Shown: positions 1 to 8,785 of the stretch, piece by piece
Position numbering within the stretch: position 1 is the stretch's first letter
Layout: every line of letters starts with the position of its first letter
Source of the DNA: UBA11889 sp002313255
Lineage (GTDB): Bacteria; Pseudomonadota; Gammaproteobacteria; Pseudomonadales; Azotimanducaceae
NCBI GenBank assembly: GCA_913045265.1
Contig: CAJWQX010000020.1
Location: 1-48,882 of the forward strand
Direction of reading: 5' to 3'
Length of the DNA stretch: 48,882 bases
Position numbers and translations under genes: made by a program
The notes under the pieces: generated by a model
Seen by the model: only the letters and a program-made list of their open reading frames with translations
What the model was told of the DNA's origin: nothing
Database searches by the model: none

Positions 1-9
1 GTAAGCAGT

Positions 10-2385
10 ATGCAAACCAAACTTCTTGAAGGCATTAAAGTACTGGATTTGTCAGAAGGCATCGCCGGACCGTTCTGCGCGAAGCTTCTGGCGGACCTGG
101 GTGCAGACGCGGTGAAGGTCGAACGCCCAGATCAAGGAGATATGAGCAGATCGCTTGGCCCATTCCCCAACGGCCAACCCGATATCGAAAAGAGCGCTAG
201 CTTCTTCTACTTCAACACCGGCAAACGCAGCATTGTGTTGGATCTGGATTCCGACAGCGGCAAAGCCACCCTTATAAAACTTGTTCGACAACATGACGTG
301 GTCATCGCTAGCGATACGGACGAAGGGCTTCGTGAACGCGGCCTTGGTTTTGAAGAAATTCGCAATTGGAATCCAACAGTAATTCTGACCACCGTCAGCG
401 GTTTTGGGTCCTTCGGCCCACTTTCTGCCTATGAATCTTCGCACCTGATCACATGCGCGGTGGGTGGGTGGGCACAACTGTGTGGTGTGCCAGAGAGAGA
501 ACCTTTGCAAGCGGGCGGCGCGATCACGCAGACGCTAACGGGGGCGTATGCCGCGGCGGCGACTCTACTTGCCGCCTTCGGTCGCTCGCAACACGCAGGC
601 GGAGAGCACATCGATGTCAGCGCTCAAGAGGCCGCGATTTGTGGCGCGCAGATTCCCAGCCTGTTCTATGAATACGCAGGGATTGTTGCTGAGCGCTATT
701 CAAGCGTCGGCTCGGGCGCGGGTCCGTGTTATATGCTGCCTACTCGGGAGGGTTATATCGGCCTGAACGCCTTGACGCAGCAACAGCGGCTTATGCTTTG
801 TAAATTTATCGGCCGCGAAGATATTGCCAAAGACCCCAACTACGAAGGCCTTTCCTGGGTCAGGCCGGATGAGCGACTCGAAGAATTAAGAGCCATATTT
901 GGCGAGGCACTTAAAGATAAAACCGCAGAAGAACTGTTTCATGAAGCCCAAAAGTGGCGCGTGCCTTTTGGCTTGGTGCCCAGCCTGGAAGAGTTGTTTC
1001 ATCTCCCGCCCCATGTGGAACGAAATTTTTTCCGGACCGTGACCCATCCTGAGTGTGGTGCAGTAGAGATACCCGGCGTGCCATTCAAATCCACCACCAC
1101 GGAGATTGAGATCACTCGAGCGCCGCTGTTGGGCGAGCATACCGAGGAGGTATTAGCGGAGTTGACTGATTTCGAATCAACTCAAGATGAACCACAGGCC
1201 AACACAAACCCTCTCCCGCTCAAAGGCGTGCGGGTAGTGGACTTATCCATGTTCTTTGCCGGGCCAGTCACGGCGCAAATTTGTGCGGATGCGGGGGCCG
1301 AGGTGATCAAGGTTGAGTCGGTACAGCGCATCGATGGTTGGCGGGGTAGCGGTACGGTTACCAAAGCCGGCGTGGAGAGTTGGGAGGCGTCTCCTTATTT
1401 CAATTGGGTCAATCGCAACAAGCGAGACGTTACGCTCGACCTGACTGATTCCAGAGGTGTCGCCGCGGTTAAAACTCTCGTGCGCGATGCAGACGTTCTG
1501 ATTGAGAACTACACGCCCCGGGTGATGGAAAACTTCGGTCTTTCCTACGAAACTCTTCAGGAGATAAACCCGCGGCTTATCATGATCTCCTTATCTGGTT
1601 TCGGCTCGGATGTGTCGTGGCGTGATTATGTCGCCTTTGGCATGTCTACCGAGCAAATGTCCGGCGTTTGTCATTTAACGGGCTATGCCAACGAAGAGCC
1701 TTTATTTACGGGTATGACCGGGGGCGATCTATTTTCCGGGGTAATGGGCGCGGTGGATCTGATTGCTGCATTAATCCAGCGTGAACAGACGGGTCTCGGC
1801 CAACACATTAATTTCAGTCAGATCGAAGCCTGCAATATGTACCTAGGTGATGCGATGGCTGGCTGGTCTATGGCGCAATTTGATCCGAAGCGGATGGGAA
1901 ATGCTCATCCTGCGTATGTGTTGCAAGGTATTTTTCCGTGCGTCGACGATGGTTGGATTGCCATCAGTTGTAAAACCGACGCGGAGTTAGCCGCGTTGGG
2001 CGAATTAATGGGTGTCTCTTCTGAGATACATGAGCATGTCTCGGCCTGGACGCGTAAACGAGACAAAAAACAATTAATGCATGCGCTACAGTCGGCCGGT
2101 GTTCCGGCCGGGGCGGTGCTCAATGGTCCGGACCTCCTTGAAGATGAGCATCTTGCGGCCAGAGGTGCTTTCTTGGCTCAAGACCGGCCGGGTTTGGGAG
2201 TAAAACACTATCCCAATCAACCCTATCGCTTTCGCTGTACCGAACCCCAACCGACCGAGCGTGCGCCACTGCTCGGCGAGCACGCTGAAGAAGTGCTCAC
2301 TAAGCTGGTAGGTCTTTCGTCCGATGAGATTGCTGAGTTAGTTATTGATGACGTCGTGGGCACTATCCCTCTGACGGCACGGTGA
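10..2385 (+). CDS. Tandem-fused family III (CaiB/BaiF) CoA-transferase, 791 aa
   Basis: Family III CoA-transferases move CoA between organic acids through an aspartyl-CoA intermediate; usual subunits are about 400 aa. This protein holds two complete copies: residues about 5-385 (LEGIKVLDLSEGIAGPF, GADAVKVERP, then APLLGEHTEEVL) and about 402-770 (LKGVRVVDLSMFFAGP, GAEVIKVES, then APLLGEHAEEVL). The copies are clearly diverged from each other. The second keeps the GGD catalytic motif, with Asp573. Aligning EPLQAGG with EPLFTGM puts Gln174 at the matching place in the first copy, so the first half looks catalytically dead. The family acts as interlocked dimers, so a fusion could form a pseudo-dimer in one chain; this is inference. 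The substrate is unknown and no acyl-CoA partner gene adjoins it. The upstream region lies outside the window. The family call is secure. Confidence 0.93.
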   Translation: MQTKLLEGIKVLDLSEGIAGPFCAKLLADLGADAVKVERPDQGDMSRSLGPFPNGQPDIEKSASFFYFNTGKRSIVLDLDSDSGKATLIKLVRQHDVVIASDTDEGLRERGLGFEEIRNWNPTVILTTVSGFGSFGPLSAYESSHLITCAVGGWAQLCGVPEREPLQAGGAITQTLTGAYAAAATLLAAFGRSQHAGGEHIDVSAQEAAICGAQIPSLFYEYAGIVAERYSSVGSGAGPCYMLPTREGYIGLNALTQQQRLMLCKFIGREDIAKDPNYEGLSWVRPDERLEELRAIFGEALKDKTAEELFHEAQKWRVPFGLVPSLEELFHLPPHVERNFFRTVTHPECGAVEIPGVPFKSTTTEIEITRAPLLGEHTEEVLAELTDFESTQDEPQANTNPLPLKGVRVVDLSMFFAGPVTAQICADAGAEVIKVESVQRIDGWRGSGTVTKAGVESWEASPYFNWVNRNKRDVTLDLTDSRGVAAVKTLVRDADVLIENYTPRVMENFGLSYETLQEINPRLIMISLSGFGSDVSWRDYVAFGMSTEQMSGVCHLTGYANEEPLFTGMTGGDLFSGVMGAVDLIAALIQREQTGLGQHINFSQIEACNMYLGDAMAGWSMAQFDPKRMGNAHPAYVLQGIFPCVDDGWIAISCKTDAELAALGELMGVSSEIHEHVSAWTRKRDKKQLMHALQSAGVPAGAVLNGPDLLEDEHLAARGAFLAQDRPGLGVKHYPNQPYRFRCTEPQPTERAPLLGEHAEEVLTKLVGLSSDEIAELVIDDVVGTIPLTAR

Positions 2386-2609
2386 TTGAGAAGCACTTCT
2401 TCGCTTTAGTTTATGCCTCAGTCACTTGTGTCACGGTTGCCCGCCGTGCGTCGATGCGCCGAAAGATGGCTCATCCGTATTCGCAGTCAGTTCATCTCGT
2501 GATAATCGGCCAGTGGATGGCCGTAGAAACCCACGCCGCGAACGCACACAAAATACAGCGACGAACTAATCCGAACATCATAGAGCTGCTGAAGGAACGT
2601 CTCGACGCG

Positions 2610-3503
2610 TCAATGCGTGATTAAGACTGCCTTCACTGCTGGCAGTTCAGACGCGCAACACTCCCAGGTCAGGCCATCATCTTCGGAGCGATGCACGCAC
2701 CCATCATCCGTACCAAATATGACTTCGTCGCCTGACGTGGTTAAGGCAGCCGCATCGATATTCTTTGATAACCAACCACCTTCGTATCCGCAACGACTGA
2801 ACGGTGTGTGGCCGCCAGTGGGTCGACGATAGATGGCCACTTCCTGACCTCTCGGACCTCTCGAAGCACATACAAACGTGGACTCATTAGTCGTCGTTAC
2901 AGCGCGTAAATAATGTGCGTGTAATCCTTCATTATTAAAGTGCCATTCCACACCATTTTCACTCGAGGCAAAGCCGCGTGCTGCGGCGATCATGAGCGCG
3001 CCAGAACCGCTGGCATCGTGATGTACTTCGTGGACATCGACGTCAATGTCTAGCGGAGTCTGTTCCCATGTCCGTCCTTCATCCGTTGACCTCACAAGAC
3101 CGCCGACATGAACATTGGCGTAGATATCGTCGTTATTAGCACGGCACATAGTCCGTGTGGATGGAAGCCCACCCCACGGCGTACCCCACAAACCGCGTGT
3201 TTCCACCTGCTCAAAGCCATCAACCAGAGTAAATTCAGGGCCGACAAGTTGGTAGACGTGAGCCGCAAAGGTTCCAGCAAAAAGCCTATCTTTACTGGGA
3301 AGGAGACAATGAACTTCGTAGTCATCGATCTGTCCGAATTCACGCCAGTCATCGTCGTATCGCCAGATACTATGGTCGTCGACGATCGCCCAAATCGAAT
3401 GTTCGTCCTCCGCTAGGGCGGACACGCTGCGGTCTTCCAATGCAATTACCGGTTTCTCAGCGTTTTCGAAAAGCCCTTCTTCTGTTCCGACCCAGAAGGT
3501 CAT
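2610..3503 (-). CDS. BNR/YVTN-like beta-propeller protein (sialidase-like fold)
   Basis: Predicted 297-residue soluble protein of the WD40/YVTN/BNR-like repeat type. Asp-box-like units are visible: STDEGRTWEQT near the middle and SEDDGLTWECC near the C-terminus, separated by beta-rich repeats. I chose the Met at 3503 (MTFWVGTEEGLF), because these proteins typically begin with a first blade of that kind. The frame stays open 24 codons further (to 3575), but that stretch is not propeller-like. There is no signal peptide, so it is probably cytoplasmic. The sialidase-fold label describes architecture only; I see no complete set of sialidase catalytic residues and assign no reaction. It converges on the CoA-transferase gene and diverges from the ankyrin gene at 3639. 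Confidence 0.75.
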   Translation of the reverse strand: MTFWVGTEEGLFENAEKPVIALEDRSVSALAEDEHSIWAIVDDHSIWRYDDDWREFGQIDDYEVHCLLPSKDRLFAGTFAAHVYQLVGPEFTLVDGFEQVETRGLWGTPWGGLPSTRTMCRANNDDIYANVHVGGLVRSTDEGRTWEQTPLDIDVDVHEVHHDASGSGALMIAAARGFASSENGVEWHFNNEGLHAHYLRAVTTTNESTFVCASRGPRGQEVAIYRRPTGGHTPFSRCGYEGGWLSKNIDAAALTTSGDEVIFGTDDGCVHRSEDDGLTWECCASELPAVKAVLITH

Positions 3504-3638
3504 CCCTTTTACCTCAAGTTGCTCGATTGCATTAAGACAATGTGCCAAACCGCATGTCAACTGGGATTCACCCAACGGGTCAAGATCTTGGCCGATGAGA
3601 GGCGTAGGATTTAGTGGCTTCGCTTTAACGCGCTTATT

Positions 3639-4334
3639 ATGGCTTCGAAGACAGGACTACTTAAGCACCTGAAGGAGGCGAATGCCGAAGCCCTGTTGGC
3701 AGGTCTCGACGAATCGCCTGATCTTGTCCAATTCAAAGACGAGCGTGGCCGCAACTGGCTCCATCTCTGTGCCAGTGTCAGCAAACGCGCATTCCGCGCT
3801 CCAAGTAAGCAACTGGCGGAAGGCCTCCTTGCGCGCGGACTAGACATCAATGCACCCGCTTTTACTGAAGGCACGTGGCATGCAACTCCTCTTTGGTACG
3901 CAGTGGCACGAGGCCACAACATAGAACTCGCAAGGTATCTTCTTGAATGTGGCTCAACGCCCGAACACAGCCTTTGGGCGGCATCGTTCAACGAAGATCT
4001 TGCAATGTTAGATTTATTGATTGATCACGGCGCTACGTTGGAGGCCGTCGCTGAAGCCGAAACTCCGCTCCTTGGCGCGGTCAAGTGGAGTAAATTCAAA
4101 GCCGCCTCTTTCTTATTGAGTGCGGGTGCCGACCCAAACTACCAAGATGCCAAACGAATGACGGCACTCCACTACATGTTGAAGAAAAACAGTGACTGGA
4201 GGCACTTCGATATGTTCGTTACAAACGGCGCCAAGGGAGATATTTCGAATGCTGATGGTCAAACCGTCCGCGAAATTATGCGAAGAAAGCGCGACAAACG
4301 TTTTCATGATCTGGCTGGTCGTTTAGTCCGCTAG
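3639..4334 (+). CDS. Ankyrin-repeat protein, 231 aa
   Basis: Made almost wholly of ankyrin repeats, which are protein-binding helical hairpins. Recognisable units include GRNWLHLCA, TPLWYAVARGHNIELARYLL, DLAMLDLLIDHGATLEA and TALHYMLKKN, each with the LL..GA pattern ending a repeat. No signal peptide, membrane segment or catalytic domain is visible, so it is probably a cytoplasmic binding protein of unknown partner. The ATG has no obvious Shine-Dalgarno sequence. It is divergent from the propeller gene and convergent with the CmcJ-like gene at 4382. A second, unrelated-looking ankyrin protein lies at 7310-8326. The repeat call is firm; the biological role is unknown. Confidence 0.8.
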   Translation: MASKTGLLKHLKEANAEALLAGLDESPDLVQFKDERGRNWLHLCASVSKRAFRAPSKQLAEGLLARGLDINAPAFTEGTWHATPLWYAVARGHNIELARYLLECGSTPEHSLWAASFNEDLAMLDLLIDHGATLEAVAEAETPLLGAVKWSKFKAASFLLSAGADPNYQDAKRMTALHYMLKKNSDWRHFDMFVTNGAKGDISNADGQTVREIMRRKRDKRFHDLAGRLVR

Positions 4335-4381
4335 GATCCGATTCTATGGCCGGTAGCGTCTATAAATAAATTCTTTGCTGG

Positions 4382-5209
4382 CTAGGAAATCCCATCACTT
4401 TGGGGCGGTGAATACGCGAAAAACCGCACCTCGACGCTAACGCGGGGCGTACGACCGTCCGTACCGGGAATCTGTACCGCCGTGTGCAGCGTCGGCCGAA
4501 ACAATTCGCCGTCGCCAGGATTCGAGTCGTAGGTGGTGAACACTAGTGCCTCATCTTTCGCAATGTGCGAGTAGTAGTTCCATCTCTGACCAGGGTTTGG
4601 TCGGCAATAGTGAGCATTGAACGGCTTGGGCGCATTGGGGTTTAGTTCATACACCAGATCATCGGGATCGATTGACGTTCGGTCACAGACCGTGAGCGGG
4701 AATCGTTCGAGCGGCGTGTCGGTCACTGAGCGCCAAATGTTGATGCCAATCACGCGTCGATCGGCTGGCATGCCCATGACTTCGGCAAAAGTCTTCTCGA
4801 CGCCCTTGCGGTCCGGCGCCAGGAAATCGGCGTAGTCGTTGTGCACGAATTCGGCGCAGGGGCCGTACTGAATCCCGTCCACCCAATAGTGCTCCTTGAT
4901 GTCTTCATTCCTGAAGGTGTGACTCTCGATCGGCATTACTTCGAACGAAGGAAGCAGCGCTTGCGCGAGCGCCTGCGCCTCCGCGTAGTAGACGCGTGCC
5001 ACATCGTGCACGTCTGCCCAATCGTCGACGGCTGATGGGGCATGGACGAGCAGAAAACCGTTCCCATCCAAGAGCAAATCGGTCGAGTCGCGAGGCGAAC
5101 CCTCGACACCACGATCCGCACGCGCGTCGTGAATAGTCGCCGGAACACCTAGCTGAGGCGGAGCCTTGTCAGTCTCGCCCGAGTAGTTGAGGTAACCCGT
5201 AAAATCCAT
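4382..5209 (-). CDS. CmcJ/NvfI-family putative iron/2-oxoglutarate oxygenase
   Basis: 275 aa. It resembles the family named after CmcJ, which takes part with CmcI in 7-alpha-methoxylation of cephalosporins, and the fungal enzyme NvfI. Likely iron ligands are the HND motif at His123-Asp125 and a distal His242 in LHTAV, with Arg262 in VSVEVRFFAY as candidate cosubstrate-binding residue. Other family signatures are RRVIGINIWR and the aromatic stretch RWNYYSHIAKDEALVFTTYD. The substrate cannot be told from sequence. The gene is second in a two-gene unit: only three bases separate its ATG from the stop of the PhyH-like gene at 5213, so the two are very probably translated from one message and may act on one compound. 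A divergent paralogue lies at 16811. Confidence 0.82.
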   Translation of the reverse strand: MDFTGYLNYSGETDKAPPQLGVPATIHDARADRGVEGSPRDSTDLLLDGNGFLLVHAPSAVDDWADVHDVARVYYAEAQALAQALLPSFEVMPIESHTFRNEDIKEHYWVDGIQYGPCAEFVHNDYADFLAPDRKGVEKTFAEVMGMPADRRVIGINIWRSVTDTPLERFPLTVCDRTSIDPDDLVYELNPNAPKPFNAHYCRPNPGQRWNYYSHIAKDEALVFTTYDSNPGDGELFRPTLHTAVQIPGTDGRTPRVSVEVRFFAYSPPQSDGIS

Positions 5210-5212
5210 GGG

Positions 5213-6343
5213 TCAACCCGCGAGAGTGAAGTCGATAGGCGCTAGCTTCGGTTGCTCCGCCGCGACGATCTCGCGCATACCGTCCCACTCCTCCCACATG
5301 TGCGTGAGTGCATGTTTGGAACGCTGCCAGGGATCGTTGCCTTGCTCGTATTCAAGCCATTCGCCCATCATGCCGCGATCCGGGTGATCCGAAACCCCAG
5401 TCACGAGCTTGTCGGGCTGACGGCGCTTGTTGCGAATACGAAAGATCATATTCTTGCGGGATTCGGTGCCGAATTCATTGCGCGTCCCGGTATGGGGCAT
5501 TTGAAAAATCGTGATCGCCGCATCGCCCGGCTCCATCATGATTTGCGTCGGGCGAGGCCACGACCGACCGTCCGGCGTGGTCTCTGGTGGCTCGTCATCG
5601 AGCTCGATCAGCTTTTCTTGCACGGCTTGAGGTAGATAAATATGTCCCGCCCCGTTTGGCGTTTCGTAGTCGAAACGTGGCCAACCCGGACCTTCCGGTC
5701 CGATGCAGCCATTTTGCTCGAATTGCCAACGGTAATAGCCCTCAAGGATGCGATGCCCTCCGGGCACGATTGCCGTCTGACCAACCCCTTCTCGCGTCTG
5801 GTCGTTCAACGCAACGATGACAAACGCCGTGAAGCTGCCGACCGCCAAGCTCATGTCAGGATCCTGGAATAGTGGATCGGTATTGGAGCCGATGACATCG
5901 GCCGAACGACCGATGTCGCCTCTGGGACCGGATGCGATCAGACGCTGGTATATTTCCTCCGGTGTACCTTCCGAGGGTTCTTGCGGGGGCGCAACGGTGA
6001 AGAGTCCCTCCGCATGCATGCCGTGGCCGTAGTACGGCAGATCCCTCTCCCGATACCCGAGCGGAGTAAAGTGGTCACGTGGCTCACTTCGTTTTATGAC
6101 CCCGACGTGGCAAAGGCTCGGGGGATCGAATACACCCATCGCTTCGGTCAAGATCGGGGTGACGTTCGATTTATTCACCAGGTTGGTCAGTTCCTCGGCG
6201 GGCGCCAGGCTTTCGCCCTTTGTCGCTGCCTTGATGCGTGCTCGCGCAGCATCAACGAGGTCGTCAGATACCGCGCCTTTTATCACGATATACCCATCGT
6301 TAAAGAACTGGCGTTTTTGCTGTACTGTCATTTCGGACGCCAT
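5213..6343 (-). CDS. Phytanoyl-CoA dioxygenase (PhyH) family protein with HxE motif
   Basis: 376 aa with the ATG at 6343, preceded by GGGGAGAATC, a strong ribosome binding site. A GTG four codons upstream is possible but lies inside that site. The fold begins with the family's typical FFNDGYIVIKG segment. Candidate iron ligands are His110 and Glu112 (HGMHAEGLF) and distal His284 (QMPHTGTRNE), with Arg296 or a nearby Arg for 2-oxoglutarate. Glu replaces the usual Asp of HxD. The late insertion around residues 215-265, rich in Pro and Asp, makes it longer than typical 270-300 aa members. It is the first gene of a unit with the CmcJ-like gene, three bases apart. The substrate is unknown; it is not necessarily phytanoyl-CoA. 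Confidence 0.82.
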   Translation of the reverse strand: MASEMTVQQKRQFFNDGYIVIKGAVSDDLVDAARARIKAATKGESLAPAEELTNLVNKSNVTPILTEAMGVFDPPSLCHVGVIKRSEPRDHFTPLGYRERDLPYYGHGMHAEGLFTVAPPQEPSEGTPEEIYQRLIASGPRGDIGRSADVIGSNTDPLFQDPDMSLAVGSFTAFVIVALNDQTREGVGQTAIVPGGHRILEGYYRWQFEQNGCIGPEGPGWPRFDYETPNGAGHIYLPQAVQEKLIELDDEPPETTPDGRSWPRPTQIMMEPGDAAITIFQMPHTGTRNEFGTESRKNMIFRIRNKRRQPDKLVTGVSDHPDRGMMGEWLEYEQGNDPWQRSKHALTHMWEEWDGMREIVAAEQPKLAPIDFTLAG

Positions 6344-6797
6344 GATTCTCCCCACTTACGCAACAACACCAGACAAAGATATCAAGAAGTCATCAAGAAA
6401 GAGTAGTGAACGGCAAAATTGCGGTCGCGTGGTATCTATCGAAGGTGGTAGAAACCAGCAACCACAGGGCCAGCGACGCTGATGAGCATTGTGCGGTTAA
6501 GCAGAGGCGTCTGGTTCGTATCCAGATTATTTAACGTATGTAAATCAATCTCTTATAGACATATAGTGTTTAGTTACTTTAGATATATTTGCTTCGAGTA
6601 AGCCTAAGAAAAGCCTTGAGAATGATCCGGGAGGATTAAGAAAGTTCGATCCCCTACTCCCCAATGACCCCCGCGTAGTAACCCCTTGGGGGGCATACCC
6701 ATGTTCACAAGCAGAGCGTCTGTAATTTGAGTGGGTTTTGGACGCGAACTATTCTCAAGGTCCATGACAGATCTCGGCGGGAGGCGTAGTTGAAAAC
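6344..6797. other. Intergenic region, no gene recognised
   Basis: About 450 bases between the PhyH-like gene and the VOC gene, both on the minus strand. I see no convincing coding signal on either strand. The stretch 6530-6610 is distinctly AT-rich and could hold a promoter, and a short GC-rich inverted element (CCCCTTGGGG) lies near 6685. Neither is assigned a function. The PhyH/CmcJ unit must be transcribed from somewhere in this gap. Confidence 0.5.
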
Positions 6798-7175
6798 TTA
6801 ATTTTCCATATCTTCCGCAAACACGATCATGTGTCCGTCGGGGTCAGATACGGCAAGTTCTCGCATGCCGTAATGCGCTCGCTCTTCAATTTCGTGAATA
6901 AACGTTGTCCCCTGTTCTTTCAGACCTACAAAATATTCATCAAGTTCTTCGCACCAGAAGTATGCGTCCCATTCTTTCATCGGACCATTTGGCGTGGGAG
7001 GCTTGCCTTCTTCGTAGCTGAGCATAATGACAAAACCATCTTTTGAGGGCATAGCAAAGCTTGGAGGATCACCCCATAGGGGGGGTCTATCGAACCCCAG
7101 CACATCTACATAGAAATTCAGGGAATCCATAAAATTTGATACTCGCAAATATGGGGCACTGCCGATGACTTTCAT
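6798..7175 (-). CDS. VOC (glyoxalase/bleomycin-resistance fold) protein
   Basis: 125 aa, the standard length for a single vicinal-oxygen-chelate unit with two beta-alpha-beta-beta-beta modules. The first starts at PYLRVSNFMDSLNFYVDVLGF and the second ends in RELAVSDPDGHMIVFAED, the classic C-terminal VOC signature with a metal-type Glu. A likely Shine-Dalgarno (AGGGAGA) precedes the ATG, at a somewhat long distance. VOC proteins include lyases, dioxygenases, isomerases and drug-binding proteins; nothing here selects among them. It stands alone, upstream of the PhyH/CmcJ unit on the same strand but more than 450 bases away. Two other VOC proteins occur in the window (23638 and 33014), both divergent from this one. 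Confidence 0.85.
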   Translation of the reverse strand: MKVIGSAPYLRVSNFMDSLNFYVDVLGFDRPPLWGDPPSFAMPSKDGFVIMLSYEEGKPPTPNGPMKEWDAYFWCEELDEYFVGLKEQGTTFIHEIEERAHYGMRELAVSDPDGHMIVFAEDMEN

Positions 7176-7309
7176 GTTTTTGAGTTTCTCCCTTTCAACG
7201 CAATTGATCTCAACGGTGGTTTGTTGGTCTCGTTAAATCAATAATTTTCTGCCGGGGAGTCTTGGAGTATCGCGCCGGCCTATCCAGAGAAAACAAGGGG
7301 GCAGCTTCA

Positions 7310-8326
7310 ATGACAGGCGATCGATGGGTCAGGCAGGAAGTGTTTCAGGTTGAGCCGGGGCACTGGAAAAAACAATTACCTACAAAACACCTGAAGTTGG
7401 CGGAAAGAGGTGATCGAAAACGGCTTGAAGCGTTACTCAACGATTCTCCGGAAATGCTTAATCGTCGAGGGTCTCATGGGCGTACGTTTTTGTTTGAAGC
7501 GGTCCGAAAGGGCCGTGAACATCTTGTCGAATGGTTAATCGATCAAGGCGCCGACATCCACCTCACCGGTTGCTACAACATCGAAACCATCGTGCAAATT
7601 AATCCGCTCAGCGCCGCGCGATGGTATCGAAGGACCGGGCTCGTCGAGATGCTCATCAGGCGCGGAGCTTCGAACGATATTTTTCGGAGCGCCTTTAACG
7701 GTGAACACGAAGCCGTTGAAGCTGGCTTAAAAAAAGACATCAAATTGTTGGCCTTAGAGGATCCTGAAGATGAAATCTATTACACGCCTCTACTGAGCTT
7801 CGCGATCGCCGGCGGCCACCTAGAGCTCGCACATCGATTAGTTCAACTGGGGGCTGAGGTGCCAGCCTACAGCTTCCAACTACTATTCATTAGCGCGTTG
7901 CGCGAGCGGGACGATTTGTTGCAGATGCTGCTCGAACGCGGAGCGACACCGCTATCGGCGGATGCTCGCCTGTGGATGGCGACCAATGATCTTGGCATTC
8001 TCCGACTTCTTGTCGACCACGGCCTGTCTGCCAACCAGCGCCCTTACCACGGTCTTCACCCACTCGCTTACGCTGCGCGAGGCGATAAAGGTTCGCATCC
8101 GGACAAGGTCAAATTGCTGTTGGAGCGCGGGGCAGTTGTAGACGTGGCTGGTTCCCACGAACGCACCGCTCTCCATTACGCTGCTAGCGCGGGATTCGAC
8201 GAAATTGTCGCGATGTTGCTGCACGCGGGGGCAGATTCGGCACTTGTTGATGACGAAGGACGATCTCCGCGGGACCTAGCGCGTCGAAACGGCCATTCCG
8301 GTACGGCAAATTTATTGAGCCGGTGA
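7310..8326 (+). CDS. Ankyrin-repeat protein, 338 aa
   Basis: I place the start at the ATG at 7310 (MTGDRWVRQE), behind a run of five G ten bases upstream. The frame is open to a TTG at 7262 but without a ribosome site. After about 40 residues of non-repeat N-terminus come roughly eight ankyrin repeats: GRTFLFEAVRKGREHLVEWLI, TPLLSFAIAGGHLELAHRL, HPLAYAARG and RTALHYAASAGFDEIVAMLL are the clearest. The C-terminal cap is SPRDLARRNGHSGTA. There is no signal peptide or membrane segment. It is probably a cytoplasmic protein-binding scaffold with unknown partner. It lies between the VOC gene and the ECF operon without being co-directional with either. Confidence 0.85.
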   Translation: MTGDRWVRQEVFQVEPGHWKKQLPTKHLKLAERGDRKRLEALLNDSPEMLNRRGSHGRTFLFEAVRKGREHLVEWLIDQGADIHLTGCYNIETIVQINPLSAARWYRRTGLVEMLIRRGASNDIFRSAFNGEHEAVEAGLKKDIKLLALEDPEDEIYYTPLLSFAIAGGHLELAHRLVQLGAEVPAYSFQLLFISALRERDDLLQMLLERGATPLSADARLWMATNDLGILRLLVDHGLSANQRPYHGLHPLAYAARGDKGSHPDKVKLLLERGAVVDVAGSHERTALHYAASAGFDEIVAMLLHAGADSALVDDEGRSPRDLARRNGHSGTANLLSR

Positions 8327-8425
8327 GTGCAAGAATAGAATTTTGTTGTGAATAGAGAACTACCGGCAGGCCCTTCGAAGTGAGGAGCACCCCTCGCACC
8401 AGAAACCATCGCGGCTACCCTCAAA

Positions 8426-8785
8426 TCAAAGTCGTTTTGGTTTCATTGGACTCGTACGAGGCGCCCCTTTCTTTTGAAACAGTAGCAACCAAATAAAGAT
8501 TGGTAGGAAAACCGCAATTGACGCAACCGTTAGGTTGTATAAGACCGGTATGACGATATGTAGAACGTTGCCAACCAAACCGAAATAAATCGATTCCAAA
8601 TGAGGTAGAAAGATCAGTATTGGAAGAATACTCGCCAACCCCACAAGAATAGAGATTCGACGTGTCTTTTGTTTTGACTGCTCTTGATTAATTAAACTGA
8701 GAACGTAATAGGTGAATAGATCTCTATTTCTTTGCTTGTAAGGTCGGCTCTTTTCTCGTTGAACTATACGTTCGATCTGATTCAT
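8426..8785 (-). CDS. Small membrane protein coupled to ECF sigma factor (possible anti-sigma)
   Basis: 119 aa. Residues 1-37 are hydrophilic and basic (MNQIERIVQREKSRPYKQRN); then come two or three membrane segments (RISILVGLASILPILIFL and an uninterrupted stretch from HIVIPVLYN to FIWLLLF), ending in a basic tail KPKRL. It matches no family I can name. Its ATG overlaps the sigma-factor stop in an ATGA arrangement, which implies translational coupling and fixed stoichiometry. Membrane anti-sigma factors are often encoded in exactly this place, so an anti-sigma or signal-input role is a reasonable inference. However, the N-terminus is short for a known anti-sigma domain and carries no ZAS zinc motif. 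Confidence 0.7.
   Translation of the reverse strand: MNQIERIVQREKSRPYKQRNRDLFTYYVLSLINQEQSKQKTRRISILVGLASILPILIFLPHLESIYFGLVGNVLHIVIPVLYNLTVASIAVFLPIFIWLLLFQKKGAPRTSPMKPKRL

Noticed and set aside
2382..2624. Short open frame just after the CoA-transferase, starting at an overlapping GTG
   Set aside because: Its translation resembles no protein, has no ribosome site and overlaps the end of the convergent propeller gene.
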